Below, one piece after another: positions 19,909-27,749 of a stretch of DNA of 27,749 nt (positions within the stretch are counted from its first letter, which is position 1; every line of letters begins with the position of its first letter). The translations under genes and the position numbers were made by a program. Origin of the DNA: Sperchopsis tessellata (lineage: Eukaryota > Arthropoda > Insecta > Coleoptera > Hydrophilidae); the NCBI GenBank assembly GCA_033557685.1, contig JAWQRN010000615.1, positions 1 to 27,749 of the forward strand, in the 5' to 3' direction. The notes below the pieces were generated by a model. It was not told the origin of the DNA. It saw only the letters and a program-made list of their open reading frames with translations, and made no database searches.

Positions 19909-20071
19909 AGACACCAAAATCATCTTCCGCCCTGGTAGAACATAATATAGTTATGATGAACAACCAGTTTGACCCCAAAATTAACAGTAGGGTATATTTC
20001 CTGCTTGTGAGTGTGGAGTGGAATATATTGGACAAACTGGACGTTTCCATAACATTCGATATAAGGAACAC
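19827..20071. repeat. Inverted repeat from two head-to-head Penelope copies
   Basis: Arm 1 (19827-19908) and arm 2 (about 19991-20071) are reverse complements over about 75-80 bases: GTGTTCCTTATATCGAATG in arm 1 returns as CATTCGATATAAGGAACAC at the end of arm 2, and CCACACTCACA pairs with TGTGAGTGTGG. The spacer is about 82 bases. Both arms encode the CECGxEYI start of the GIY-YIG domain, each reading outward. Confidence 0.85.
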
Positions 20072-20162
20072 CTTTTCTGCCTCCAATGACTCTAGCTTCG
20101 CCAGTCATGTTGTGTCCTGTACTCTTGGAAACCATGAACAGTCAACAGAATGCACTCTATAA
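19950..20162 (+). mobile_element. Penelope-like element, GIY-YIG endonuclease fragment (+ strand)
   Basis: Reads NNQFDPKINSRVYF, then in the next frame CECGVEYIGQTGRFHNIRYK, EHLFCLQ and, back in the first frame, NDSSFASHVVS. This is the Penelope GIY-YIG nuclease domain: CxCGxEYIGQTGR, the Arg-x-KEHL helix, and the SxFAxH block. Two shifts are needed. The copy is interrupted at about 20162 by a LINE piece and resumes at about 20945. Confidence 0.8.
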
Positions 20163-20935
20163 ATGGTTATAAACAAATTAAAGTTGAATGCAAACAATAC
20201 CAAATGTATAATCTTGGGATCTGTAAACAAGTACAACCAATTTGTAAACAAAAGGACTACAGGTCAAGGTCAACAACATAAACATTGAAATAGTACATAA
20301 CATAAAATACCTAGGAGTATACTTAGTCTCAAATATGAAGTTCAATTATCATGCCAACTATTTGTTTAAAAAGATTGACAAAAAAAAATGGATTTCTACA
20401 AAGAATATCGAGACAAATGATCCCCTGGACAAAGAAGCTCATTTACAACACGATTGTTGAACCACATTTTAAATATTGTCAGACAGCACTGTTCTCTTGC
20501 AGACAAGCCGATATAGAAAGGCTTCAAATCCTACAAAATAAAACCATGAAGATATTGGTTGTAACATATATAAACCAATACTTATAATGTTAAACCTCCT
20601 GAGGTGATTACCAATAAATAATACATTAAAACAGGCAGTACTTGTGCTCTTATATCAAATGAATGCAGGCCTGGCACCAGAAAAGCTGTCAGAACAATTG
20701 AGAACTAGAGGCGATGAAACTACAAACCATCTGAGATCGCATGCATCTTTTCATATCGTAAGAGTGAAGAAATCTTCCTCCATGAAGCACATATTTTATG
20801 AGGAATTTTCACTCTACAACTTACCAGAAGACCTCAAACTATGTAATAATATTTTTAAAAATAAATTGTACATTACAAATTTTTTAAATAAAACACATAT
20901 AGCAATGTTTTGTTGAGTAAATAAAAATATACATG
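20163..20935 (+). mobile_element. LINE fragment inserted into the Penelope copy
   Basis: Reads NKLKLNANNTKCIILGS-like sequence, then KKNGFLQRISRQ, TKKLIYNTIVEPHFKYCQT, ADIERLQILQNKTMKIL, and after a break MNAGLAPEKLSEQLRTRGDE, HASFHIVRVKKSSSMKHIF, and YNLPEDLKLCNNIFKNKL. This is the post-RT half of a Jockey/CR1-type ORF2, ending with the NLPxxLK block. Its two flanks are Penelope sequence on the same strand, so this LINE is the younger insertion. Confidence 0.8.
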
Positions 20936-21137
20936 AACCCAACCCTAATAACCCTATAGATATCCCAAGGGTAAGATATTAGAGATAGCCGAAAACCTTA
21001 ACATACATCTCAGAAGTCGATCCAGTCATGTCCTAAACGAATCCCGCAATTTTACCTCCAATCCCCTATTTAAAATTATCTCCAACTGGCTAATTCCTCG
21101 TCTTGCAGTTAGTAAGTTTGAGGGCACCATCTTTTAG

Positions 21138-21164
21138 CTTGAAAATGACCTAGTGTGGTCAAAC
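21138..21164 (+). ncRNA. Hammerhead-ribozyme-like motif, third copy
   Basis: CTTGAAAATGACCTAGTG, then TGGTCAAAC. TGACC and GGTCA can pair. The GAAA core is CAAA here, and about 25 bases before the shared terminal block are deleted compared with the other copies. Confidence 0.35.
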
Positions 21165-21180
21165 TTTGTGGACTACATCT

Positions 21181-21186
21181 TTTATT
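21181..21186 (-). promoter_or_regulatory. Candidate poly(A) signal for the p53-like gene
   Basis: TTTATT on the + strand is AATAAA on the gene strand, about 20 bases past the stop codon at 21206-21208. It lies at the border of the Penelope 3' end, so it may be transposon-derived. Confidence 0.4.
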
Positions 21187-21205
21187 CTTAAACTATTTTT
21201 AAACT

Positions 21206-21216
21206 TTAAAATTGCA
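21206..21216 (-). CDS. Possible terminal p53-like mini-exon
   Basis: After TTGTACATTTTAG, TGCAATTTTAA supplies two bases completing ATG, then Gln, Phe and stop. The 99-base intron before it has no stop in frame, so retention would also reach this same stop, adding 33 codons. Confidence 0.45.
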
Positions 21217-24200
21217 CTAAAATGTACAAGAGCTTACATCGGCAAATAATTATAATCTTCTGCCAAAGTACACAGGCTGAGCCCTTCTTTAAAAGATAAA
21301 TATGTAAATACTTACTCATCACTGCATTAATCTCGCCCATAATGTTTTTATAAGGTTGTTCACTACCAGATCTTGCAGCCTGTCCAGCCATTATATCATA
21401 TGCATGGTTGAGCAACGTTAAAGCGTTTTTCTTCCCCACGATTCTGAACTAAAATGAAAAATCCACAAATATTATAATGTATAGAAACTATTTACCAAAA
21501 TCTCACATTTAACTCGACAACTTCTGTGTCTTCAGGTGCCGTTGTGATTGACGTGACTTGACGTTTTTCCATTTTACGTTTTTTACCATGTGGGGCAGGT
21601 TGACTAGAATTACCCTTTGCTTCTCCGCCTTCTTCCTTGTCCTTGTCCCGTTTTGGACAGGAACAAATCCTAACCGCGTAAACCTTTCTTCCAAAAATAT
21701 GTCCCCTAAAATTTAAAAAAGTTTTAAGTTTTTATAATTAGAATAAAGGTTAAATAAAAAAAATTAATTTTACAATTACTCCCATTTAATATTACGTATA
21801 CATCATTATTTTTTTGTTTATTTTGATTTTATTCCCTTTAAGATCATATTATTTTTCTAGGTCAAATAAACTGTTAGGCATTTAGTAGGTTTTTGTGGAT
21901 TACTCATTTAGAAAACAAATCTGATCTTTTTTTTGTAAATTGGATGCTATTTTACAATTTGTTATCTTAAGTCAGGAGGAAGCTAGGCATTTTAGAACAA
22001 ATGTGTAATAATTATTTCAATTATTTACATTTCTTTACTCAATGTGCTCAAAAACCCAATCGCGTATTTGCAAACTCATCTTGTTTAAAGACCTTTTGAT
22101 ATTATATTCTGTTATAAGTTTTTCAATATAAATTTAATTATAAAACTACGCAATAAATAATTGACCTTTATTTTAAACAGTGTCATACAGAAAACACTAT
22201 TACTGAGCTGTAGAAAGCAAAAATAAATAAATCTTCACTACATATGAAAAATAAGATTGAAGGCTACAAATACCTTGGTTTTAATATAATCTATTCACAA
22301 ATAATGACAGAATTTCACAAAAAATCAAATAAATTTTAAAATGAAATTTGTTTCATTAAAATCAGCCGATTACTTTTCAGTAGTTTTATATTTTAATTTA
22401 CACTGAGACCCTTATACCTGATTATTTTATTCAAAACTCTTAAGACAAAACCAAAACGATATAATTTTCCTGAATAAAAAAATCGTGTGAGTGCTCTAGT
22501 TTATAACAGAAACACTACTAAATGTTGATCTTAGTACTGTGACTCAATAGCACCTTTAAAAAGAATCGCAACATATAAAATACGCTACTTATTTTTGATA
22601 GGGACAAATGACCACAACTAGAGTATTTTGATGTTAAGGCTCTCCTGATAAATTTCCGCATTAGGCAATCTTAAATGGAACACAACTATCAACAAATCAA
22701 AATACACAAAAAAACCTACTATGTGTGCACAAAATTTTAATAAAAACACTAAATACCAAAATCAATAAGATTAGAAGACAAAAATATACTTTCTAATAGA
22801 AAATACACACAACATTAGAGAATAAATAAAATAGAAAGCATTATAGATTTTTTCTGTTTAAATTTTTTCAGGTTAACAAATTTGTTTTATATTAAACATT
22901 TTTTTACATTCAAGTATGTCAATATAGCAATAATATTGACATTTTCTTTCCATAATTTATGAATCAATTAATTACTTCTAATTGTTAAAAAAAAATTAAA
23001 TAGGTTTAGACTTTCCACATTTTTAAATAATCAATTGCAAATCTGGAGGGCTTGCTGTGCATTTAATTCACACATTATGCCGTTGTAATCTGCATATGAA
23101 ACAGCGCAAATTCAAGTGTATGGTCCTGAAAGGCGTGTGATTTGAAGAGATATGGGTGGGTGAAACTTTTTGTAAAAAAAAAACGAAAATGTTGTAAGAG
23201 AAAACAGAGACTTGGAGGGTCCAATAACTTGTATGTGCACATTCAAGCAGCACTCAATGAAGAAAGTAAATGAGAATTCTCAAAATATATAGGTGTAAAA
23301 CAAAAAATATACCAGGGAAATGGAAAGGATCAACAACATATTTATTCGACAAGAAAAATAGATTGTGTCAAGTGTTCAAACTATAGATTATTGTTGGGAA
23401 TTACATGTAAGCAGTAAAAGCAAATAGGTTGGAAAAGTAAGAAGTTGAGGTATTGAGAGAATCTTAGGCCGGATTTAGAATGAACTAATCAACAACAGAA
23501 GAGATATTTTTATTATATTTCCAATTAGAAAAATTGGAAAAATACAAAGAGTATATATTTACTAGATGTTCATAGAATTTAAGAACGTTTTGACACCTTA
23601 AGCACAGGGCTAACAACCCCGTATTAAATTTAGCTAAGAAACATCTATAAGATGGATGTACTATGCTCTGCAATGGAGAGGAAGGAACAAATAATAATGA
23701 CACCCTTAGAAGTAGCTACTTGCAATAAACTATGTATTTTCCAAACCCTTCTCATAATCGTCCATCTACATGAATCATTCTCTCACTTTTTCTTGCGTTT
23801 AAAATTCACCTTTAAATGCTTAAATGTACTTGCAATTACACTAAGCCTTAAATCATTTGTTAAAAACTTATTGTTTTGTGAAAAAGGTATTATTACTGTA
23901 ATTAAAGTAACTTGGAAATGTACCGAGGTTGGTACAAAATGAAAAAGTAACAAAACCAACTACTGAACATGCCAAAATCAAAATAATTGTACAATAATGT
24001 AATAACAAAATCAACTTCACTTAAATAACAAAGCTGTTAAAAAATAATTCCCCCGCGAGCAGTATGCTTTCTTAACAAGAATCTTCTTCATTTCATCATT
24101 TTTAAATTACTTTTTGGGAATATTCCTGTGGTACTGGAAAACTAACAGAGTTTGTCAAGGATAGTGATACAGCAGGTGTTGAAGGGGAGCGCCTTGGATT

Positions 24201-25266
24201 AGGTTGTTGGATAACATAGATGAACTCGATAAAGATACAAAAAAATAATTGGAAGCTGAAGACAAGAGATCGAAGTGAGTGTTGACAGGTGGTAGAATAA
24301 GAAGATATGATGCAGAACTATCTGAAAGTCAATTGGGAATACATGAAGAATAAATCTTTAACGGAATGCTGAAATTTTGACGGACATGAGCATTTTTAGA
24401 ATTAGAATTATTACTTCCAAGGTTCCTTAAATTGAAAGTGTTAGCTACAATTTAAAATATTTCTGGCTCTTTCTTAGAGGCACTGAAAAATGCAATACCA
24501 CTGAGGAAGGCTGGTAATATCAGAAATGCGCCTGAACAATAACACGGCTAAATGTAAAAATGTGTTAACATAAGATACTTGTCATTGTGGGTATTCCTTA
24601 TGTTTTTTTTGTGGATATTCCTCTTGTTTTTTTTTAAGACGTAAGACTACGTAGATAGTTCTAGCAACAAACTACTGATGAGGAATATACAATGAGAAGT
24701 TCCTGATACTAACTTATTTTAAACGATATGACGTTTAGCTAGTTATTGGATCAAGCCCTTCAATTGGCAAATGCAATTTTACTACAATACAGTGCCATGC
24801 ATATCATTACTTTACTGGCAGAACAAAGAAAGTTTGTTTATACTGTAAAATCGTGTGCACTATTTTGATGCTTTGTGCTAACTTATTTGATAAAATCAAA
24901 CAAAAGTGCATTTTAAACAAATAATACTCACTATTATACCTTTCTGCAAACTGTAATGAATGAACAGTCTATTAACAAACAAATAAACCAGATTAAATAT
25001 CTGAACAATTAGGAAGTTGGAATAAGTTACTTACATCCCGTCTTCTAAAGTAAAGACAACATCAATGGGACGACGGTTCATTCCTTCCCCTGTGCAGGAG
25101 TTCTTGCAGACAAATACATACAATTGACGAACGTAGTCTACTCCACTTTGCGGAGATCCTAATGGTACTCTAACACTAAAATGTTGTTTTATATATTTGT
25201 TTCCTTCATAGTTTGCATTTGTGTTCTGGCAACGCAAAACATGATTTAATTCATCATCAGGTAGCC
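21206..25266 (-). CDS. p53/p63/p73-family transcription factor, C-terminal exons
   Basis: Exons on the - strand: 25266-25035, 21705-21507, 21448-21316, and probably 21216-21206 (stop 21206-21208). All introns are GT..AG and frames join. The product is a sequence-specific transcription factor of the DNA-damage and germline-surveillance type. The DNA-binding domain segment reads GLPDDELNHVLRC, FSVRVPLGSPQSG, VFVCKNSCTGEGMNRRP, VVFTLED, then GHIFGRKVYAVRICSCPKRD. This matches human p53 around C238/C242 (CKNSC, zinc ligands), R248/R249 (NRRP), R273, C275/C277 and R280. One extra residue lies in the TGEGMNRRP loop. A basic stretch KKRKMEKR is the probable nuclear-localisation signal, and VVELNFRIVGKKNALTLLNH resembles the tetramerisation domain. 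The first two zinc ligands (C176, H179 positions) and the transactivation domain must be in upstream exons beyond the window. The coding exons look intact. Whether it is one-to-one p53 or p63/p73-like cannot be told from this part; I see no SAM domain before the predicted stop. Confidence 0.93.
21316..21448 (-). CDS. p53-like exon: tetramerisation-like segment
   Basis: The acceptor is TTTTCATTTTAG just above 21448 and the donor is GTAAGT just below 21316. The translation begins FRIVGKKNALTLLNHAYDIM and ends PYKNIMGEINAVM. The preceding exon supplies VVELN, so VVELNFRIVGKK parallels the strand-then-helix start (YFTLQIRGRE) of vertebrate p53 tetramerisation domains. Confidence 0.85.
21507..21705 (-). 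CDS. p53-like exon: end of DNA-binding domain and basic stretch
   Basis: The acceptor is TTTAAATTTTAG and the donor GTGAGA follows AAT at 21507. The frame reads GHIFGRKVYAVRICSCPKRD, KDKEEGG, then KKRKMEKRQVTSITTAPED. The frame choice is decisive: the other long open frame over this exon (ERFTRLGFVPVQ) is a shadow. Confidence 0.93.
21706..22235 (-). other. p53-like intron, AT-rich part
   Basis: Intron sequence with no recognised repeat or coding content. It belongs to the 3329-base intron between 25034 and 21706. Confidence 0.5.
22240..22480 (+). mobile_element. Weak LINE fragment in p53-like intron
   Basis: KIEGYKYLGFNIIYSQIMTE, then HKKSNKF and, after a stop, further decayed sequence ending near TLRPLYLIILFKTLK. 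The xxYKYLGxxI start and the LRPxxLY end are the post-palm block of LINE RTs. Short and degenerate, hence low confidence. Confidence 0.4.
22481..23085. other. p53-like intron, nothing recognised
   Basis: AT-rich intron sequence with A and T runs. No repeat or coding signal recognised. Confidence 0.45.
23086..23600 (+). mobile_element. LINE relic: endonuclease scrap and RT fragment
   Basis: AQIQVYGPERRV (23101-23143) is the endonuclease xIQVYxPT block. It is followed from about 23310 by PGKWKGSTTYLFDKKNRL (PxxWKxxxxxxxxKKGDR), NRLEK, EVEVLRE, then AGFRMN-STTE-IF-L and QLEKLEKYKEYIF, the RT blocks AGFRxxRSTTDxIFxLRQLxEK. The parts between are deleted, and stops are common. Sense is opposite to the p53-like gene. 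Confidence 0.6.
23601..24160. other. p53-like intron, unassigned
   Basis: A 96-codon + strand frame (23652-23939) starts MDVLCSAMERKEQIIMT but shows no known family. It may be internal LINE sequence between the RT relic and the C-terminal piece at 24165. Confidence 0.35.
24165..24300 (+). mobile_element. LINE C-terminal tail fragment
   Basis: Reads ERLGLGCWIT (or, in the next frame, LDNIDELDKDTK), then NNWKLKTRDRSE. This corresponds to the GRPxxRWxDDIxxDxxxxxxxNWxxxxxDRxxWR tail of RTE/R1-type LINEs. It is likely the end of the same element as the RT relic at 23086. Confidence 0.5.
24301..25034. other. p53-like intron, unassigned
   Basis: Likely LINE 3' UTR followed by ordinary intron. Nothing further was recognised. 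The intron's donor, GTAAGT on the - strand, starts at 25034. Confidence 0.4.
25035..25266 (-). CDS. p53-like exon: core of DNA-binding domain
   Basis: The acceptor tract is CTTTTTTTTTTTAAAG and the exon starts with two bases of a split codon. It reads LPDDELNHVLRCQNTNANYE, FSVRVPLGSPQSGVDYVRQL, YVFVCKNSCTGEGMNRRP, and IDVVFTLEDG. It holds the CxxxC zinc-ligand pair and the Arg-Arg DNA contact loop. Confidence 0.95.
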
Positions 25267-25863
25267 CTTTAAAAAAAAAAAGTTCAAACTATTACTAGTA
25301 TATAATGCAGTAAGATGAAAAACAAATTTTAATTTAGTATTGCAAACTAGCTACTGGTTTAAAGGGAATAAATAGGATTATCACAGAAAAAAGTCTAAAT
25401 AAGAAGTGCATCTTAAGAATCGTTTTCCCCCTAATGCTTTTCTTCGGTATAAAGCCAATTATAAATTTGAATATGGATTATGGAAAGGGACGTTATAAGC
25501 CGACTTCTTTTTAGATCTTTATTGTTGCTCGAAAGAAATATTGAAACATCCTGACCTGTTCTTGATGTTTTGTGAAGTTGATGATAATTCTAATAAGGAA
25601 TATCTGCTTTTTGGTATCCATTTTCTAAATGGACATTTATATATTTTTGGAGACGAAAACATAAATAATTACACAGACGCTGTGGTAAAATTTTTAGAAA
25701 AAAATTTAATAGGGAACCTTTATTTGAAAAGTTTTAGATACCACATTAATATGCAGTTAAAGCATATTTAGATACAATTTTTCTTTACCTTTCACAGCTA
25801 GATTTTAGATTGGGTTACATAAAATCATCTATATACTGTCTCTAAAAATATCTTACGTGGTAG
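25267..25863. other. Upstream p53-like intron, unassigned
   Basis: No further p53 exon was found. A + strand frame at 25541-25771 (MKHPDLFLMFCEVDDNSN, LLFGIHFLNGHLYIFGDEN) is not recognised; it is on the strand opposite to the gene and has no supporting splice or family signal. Confidence 0.35.
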
Positions 25864-26165
25864 AATTACAAGAATATGCAGCCACATACCCCAAAATATA
25901 GCAACAGACAAGGCAGACTTCATTAAGATAATGAAAAATGCAACAGAAACATATATTAGGTTTGTATCAGAAGGAATAGCAGAGAAAACAGAAAGGTAGG
26001 ATAGAAATTGCTGAATGATAAAAAAGGAACTATCGAGACAGGGAGGGAAAAAAAGAAACTTATAAGCACCATGTGAAAGAATACAATGAAATGTGTCAGA
26101 AAAAGAATATACAAAAAAATAATGGATATATGGAAGAAATAAGATCTATAAATTCGGAGACTGAG
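25864..26165 (+). mobile_element. Possible LINE linker fragment
   Basis: Reads NIATDKADFIKIMKNATETY, then KLLNDKKGTIETGREKKKL and KEYNEMCQKKNIQKNNGYM in different frames. The charged composition resembles the linker between endonuclease and RT in LINEs, but no diagnostic motif is present. Confidence 0.3.
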
Positions 26166-26170
26166 GCATC

Positions 26171-27749
26171 TTCTTCTTCTAGTGCGTCTCCTATCGGAGG
26201 TTCGCTATTATCACAGCTATCCGGACCTTATTGACTGCAGCTCGGAATTGTTGAATGTTGCTACAATATAATCCAATCTCTTAGGTTTTTGAGCCAAGAC
26301 ACCAGGATACAGGTCTACCAATATTTCTTCTTCCACTAATCTTTCCCTGTATGATCAATTGGAGAAGTGCACAATTGGGGCCACTCATTATGTGGCCCAA
26401 GTATTGAAGCTTTCACTGTTTAATGATGTTAAAAATTTAGACTTCTTTTTTCATTCTATTTAGGACTTCGATATTAGTGATCCTATCTATCCAGGGGATA
26501 CACCACATTCTACGGTAGCACCACATTTCGAAGGCTTGCAATTTGTCCATGTTGTTCTTCTTGAGGGTCCATGCTTCAACCTCATACAAAAGCGTGGAAA
26601 ACACATAGCATCACAACATCCTCATCCCGTGTTAATATTACTACCAGTGAATAGCTTTTTCATTTTCACAAACATTGACCTGACTATTTCTATTCCTTGT
26701 CTGATCTCGCGATTGTTTCATCCAAGTTGCCAGGTATCTATATGCCTGTACATTTTGCACAACGGTATTCTCTATTGTCAGATTTATGTGATTCTGATTC
26801 TGTTGGTACTTCGTAATTACCATCAACTTAGTTTTATTAAGGTTAATTTTTAGATCATACTCGTTACACCGATCGTTCAGTTTCTCCAGCAGATGTTTTC
26901 AAGACTGCCCTACAGCAGAACGGTGTCAATAGCATATCTCATGTTATTAACCACTTTTCCATTTATAACTATTCCTGCAGATTCTTCCTCTAAGGTTTCG
27001 TTGAAGATTTCCTCACTGTAAAGGTCAAATAATAGTGCAGATAGAATGCATCCTTGCCTCACGCCATGGAGGATCTCTATTTGCCCCGTGGGTTGATTTT
27101 CAACAATTGTATAAGCCACTTGGCCCCAATATAGGTTACTGATTATTCGAAAGTTGTCCGGGTCAATGCCTTTACTGATGAGTATCCGATGCAGCTTGTC
27201 ATGCTTCACTCTATCAAAAGCCTTCTCAAAATCGATGAAACACGCAAACACCTCCTTATTGACATTCAGACAGCGCTGGAAAAGAGTGTTAATCCCAAAG
27301 AGCGGCTCTTTTTTCCAGTGTCCTTTGTAGAACCCAAACTGTGTATCACTTATGCCTTCTTCAAGTTTTTTAAATGTCCTTTTGTGGATGATCCTCAAGA
27401 ACAACTTTAAGGTGTGGCTCATGAGTGCAATGGTTCGATAATCTGAGCACTCTCTTGGAATTGGGTTCTTGGGTACAAGCACAAAGGTAGATGATTGCCA
27501 CTGTTTAGGAATCTCCCCCTTTTCGTAGATGATATTGAAAAGGTCCCGGAGAGTATCAATTGCGTCGTCATCAAAGCGTTTAATAAGTTCTATAGGCATT
27601 GGGTCAGGACCAACAGCTTTCCCGGGTTTCATAGTTTCTAACGCATGTTCTATTTCTGTTCTTAATATCTTCAGGTTTACGTTGCTCGCTTCCAGGACAA
27701 GCCTTGAAGGTGTTTCGTCATCAAAGAGTTCTGACAGGTATGCCTTCCA
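26171..27749 (-). mobile_element. RTE/BovB-like LINE, RT and C-terminal half
   Basis: Running right to left from the window edge. The RT is intact over 240 codons (27632-26910): MKPGKAVGPDPMPIELIKRF, DYRTIALMSHTLKLFLRIIH, DTQFGFYKGHW, ACFIDFEKAFDRVKHDKL (motif A), HGVRQGCILSALLFDLYSEE (motif B), NNMRYAIDTVLL (catalytic box). The thumb region LNKTKLMVITKYQ and AYRYLATWMKQSRDQTRNRN follows at 26860-26650, and a decayed C-terminus continues to about 26200 (its end, NNSELQSIR-like, near 26230). The 3' end carries a short AGAAGAAGAAGA run (26171-26180). DYRTIALMSH and the SEE-NETLEEE block resemble BovB/RTE elements. YADD is YAID here, so the copy is catalytically dead. The endonuclease half lies beyond the right edge. 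Confidence 0.88.

Larger units (their letters stand above)
20940..21190 (+). mobile_element. Penelope-like element 3' end next to the p53-like gene
   Basis: ATAGATATCCCAAGGGTAAG near 20956 is identical to the copy at 12330. AATCCCGCAATTTTACCTCC and the ATCCCCTATTTAAAATTATC block are shared with the other copies. It ends with a hammerhead-like motif (21138-21164) and AAACTTTGTGGACTACATC. It finishes about 16 bases from the p53-like stop codon on the other strand. Confidence 0.75.

Noticed and set aside
19862..20135. Overlapping - strand frames over the Penelope inverted repeat as separate genes
   Set aside because: They are the antisense or decayed GIY-YIG copy, explained by the inverted pair.
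21509..21694. 61-codon - strand frame ERFTRLGFVPVQ over the p53-like exon
   Set aside because: The adjacent frame gives the p53 motif VRICSCPKRD and joins correctly by splicing, so this frame is a shadow.
1..27749. A CRISPR array, operon or other prokaryotic system
   Set aside because: No regularly spaced repeats, no ribosome-binding sites and clear spliced genes; this is animal nuclear DNA.

Overview
The window looks like arthropod, probably insect, nuclear DNA. It is AT-rich and has intron-split genes with GT..AG borders, a p53-family gene of the invertebrate kind, an exocyst gene, and a dense layer of decayed insect-type transposons. A beetle-like genome is a guess; nothing here fixes the order. 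No prokaryotic signals, CRISPR arrays or operons are present.

Two host genes are supported, and they converge tail to tail. On the + strand, the last five coding exons of the exocyst subunit Sec15 (EXOC6) lie between 1646 and 7203. Upstream exons are off the left edge. The last Sec15 intron (3192-7073) is swollen by a decayed LINE, a transposase scrap and a 1.2-kb DNA transposon with long terminal inverted repeats. On the - strand, a p53/p63/p73-like gene runs from 25266 down to 21206. It carries the second half of the DNA-binding domain, a basic nuclear-localisation stretch and a tetramerisation-like segment. Its first exons were not found and probably lie beyond the right edge.

The 14 kb between the two stop codons, and nearly all long introns, are a transposon graveyard. 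In order: a Jockey-like LINE (about 300-1066, -); LINE scraps; a 5'-truncated SINE with target duplications (7637-7881); a complete but dead mariner with TA duplications (7904-9176); an I/Jockey-like LINE (9771-11560, +); a short tRNA-headed SINE with target duplications (11574-11664); Penelope-like element pieces in inverted arrangement (11739-12587 and 19362-21190); another tRNA-derived SINE (14144-14304); several LINE RT fragments (15800-19360); and a THAP zinc-finger fragment flanked by an inverted repeat (16715-17805). The right edge holds an RTE/BovB-like LINE RT on the - strand (26171-27749).

The most interesting points are: a broken THAP-domain element with inverted ends; hammerhead-ribozyme-like motifs repeated in three Penelope copies; a Penelope 3' end that abuts the p53 stop codon and carries its only nearby AATAAA; a terminal p53 intron whose length is a multiple of three with no stop; and a small SINE family recognisable from two copies with target duplications. 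I did not see a clearly new multi-gene system.
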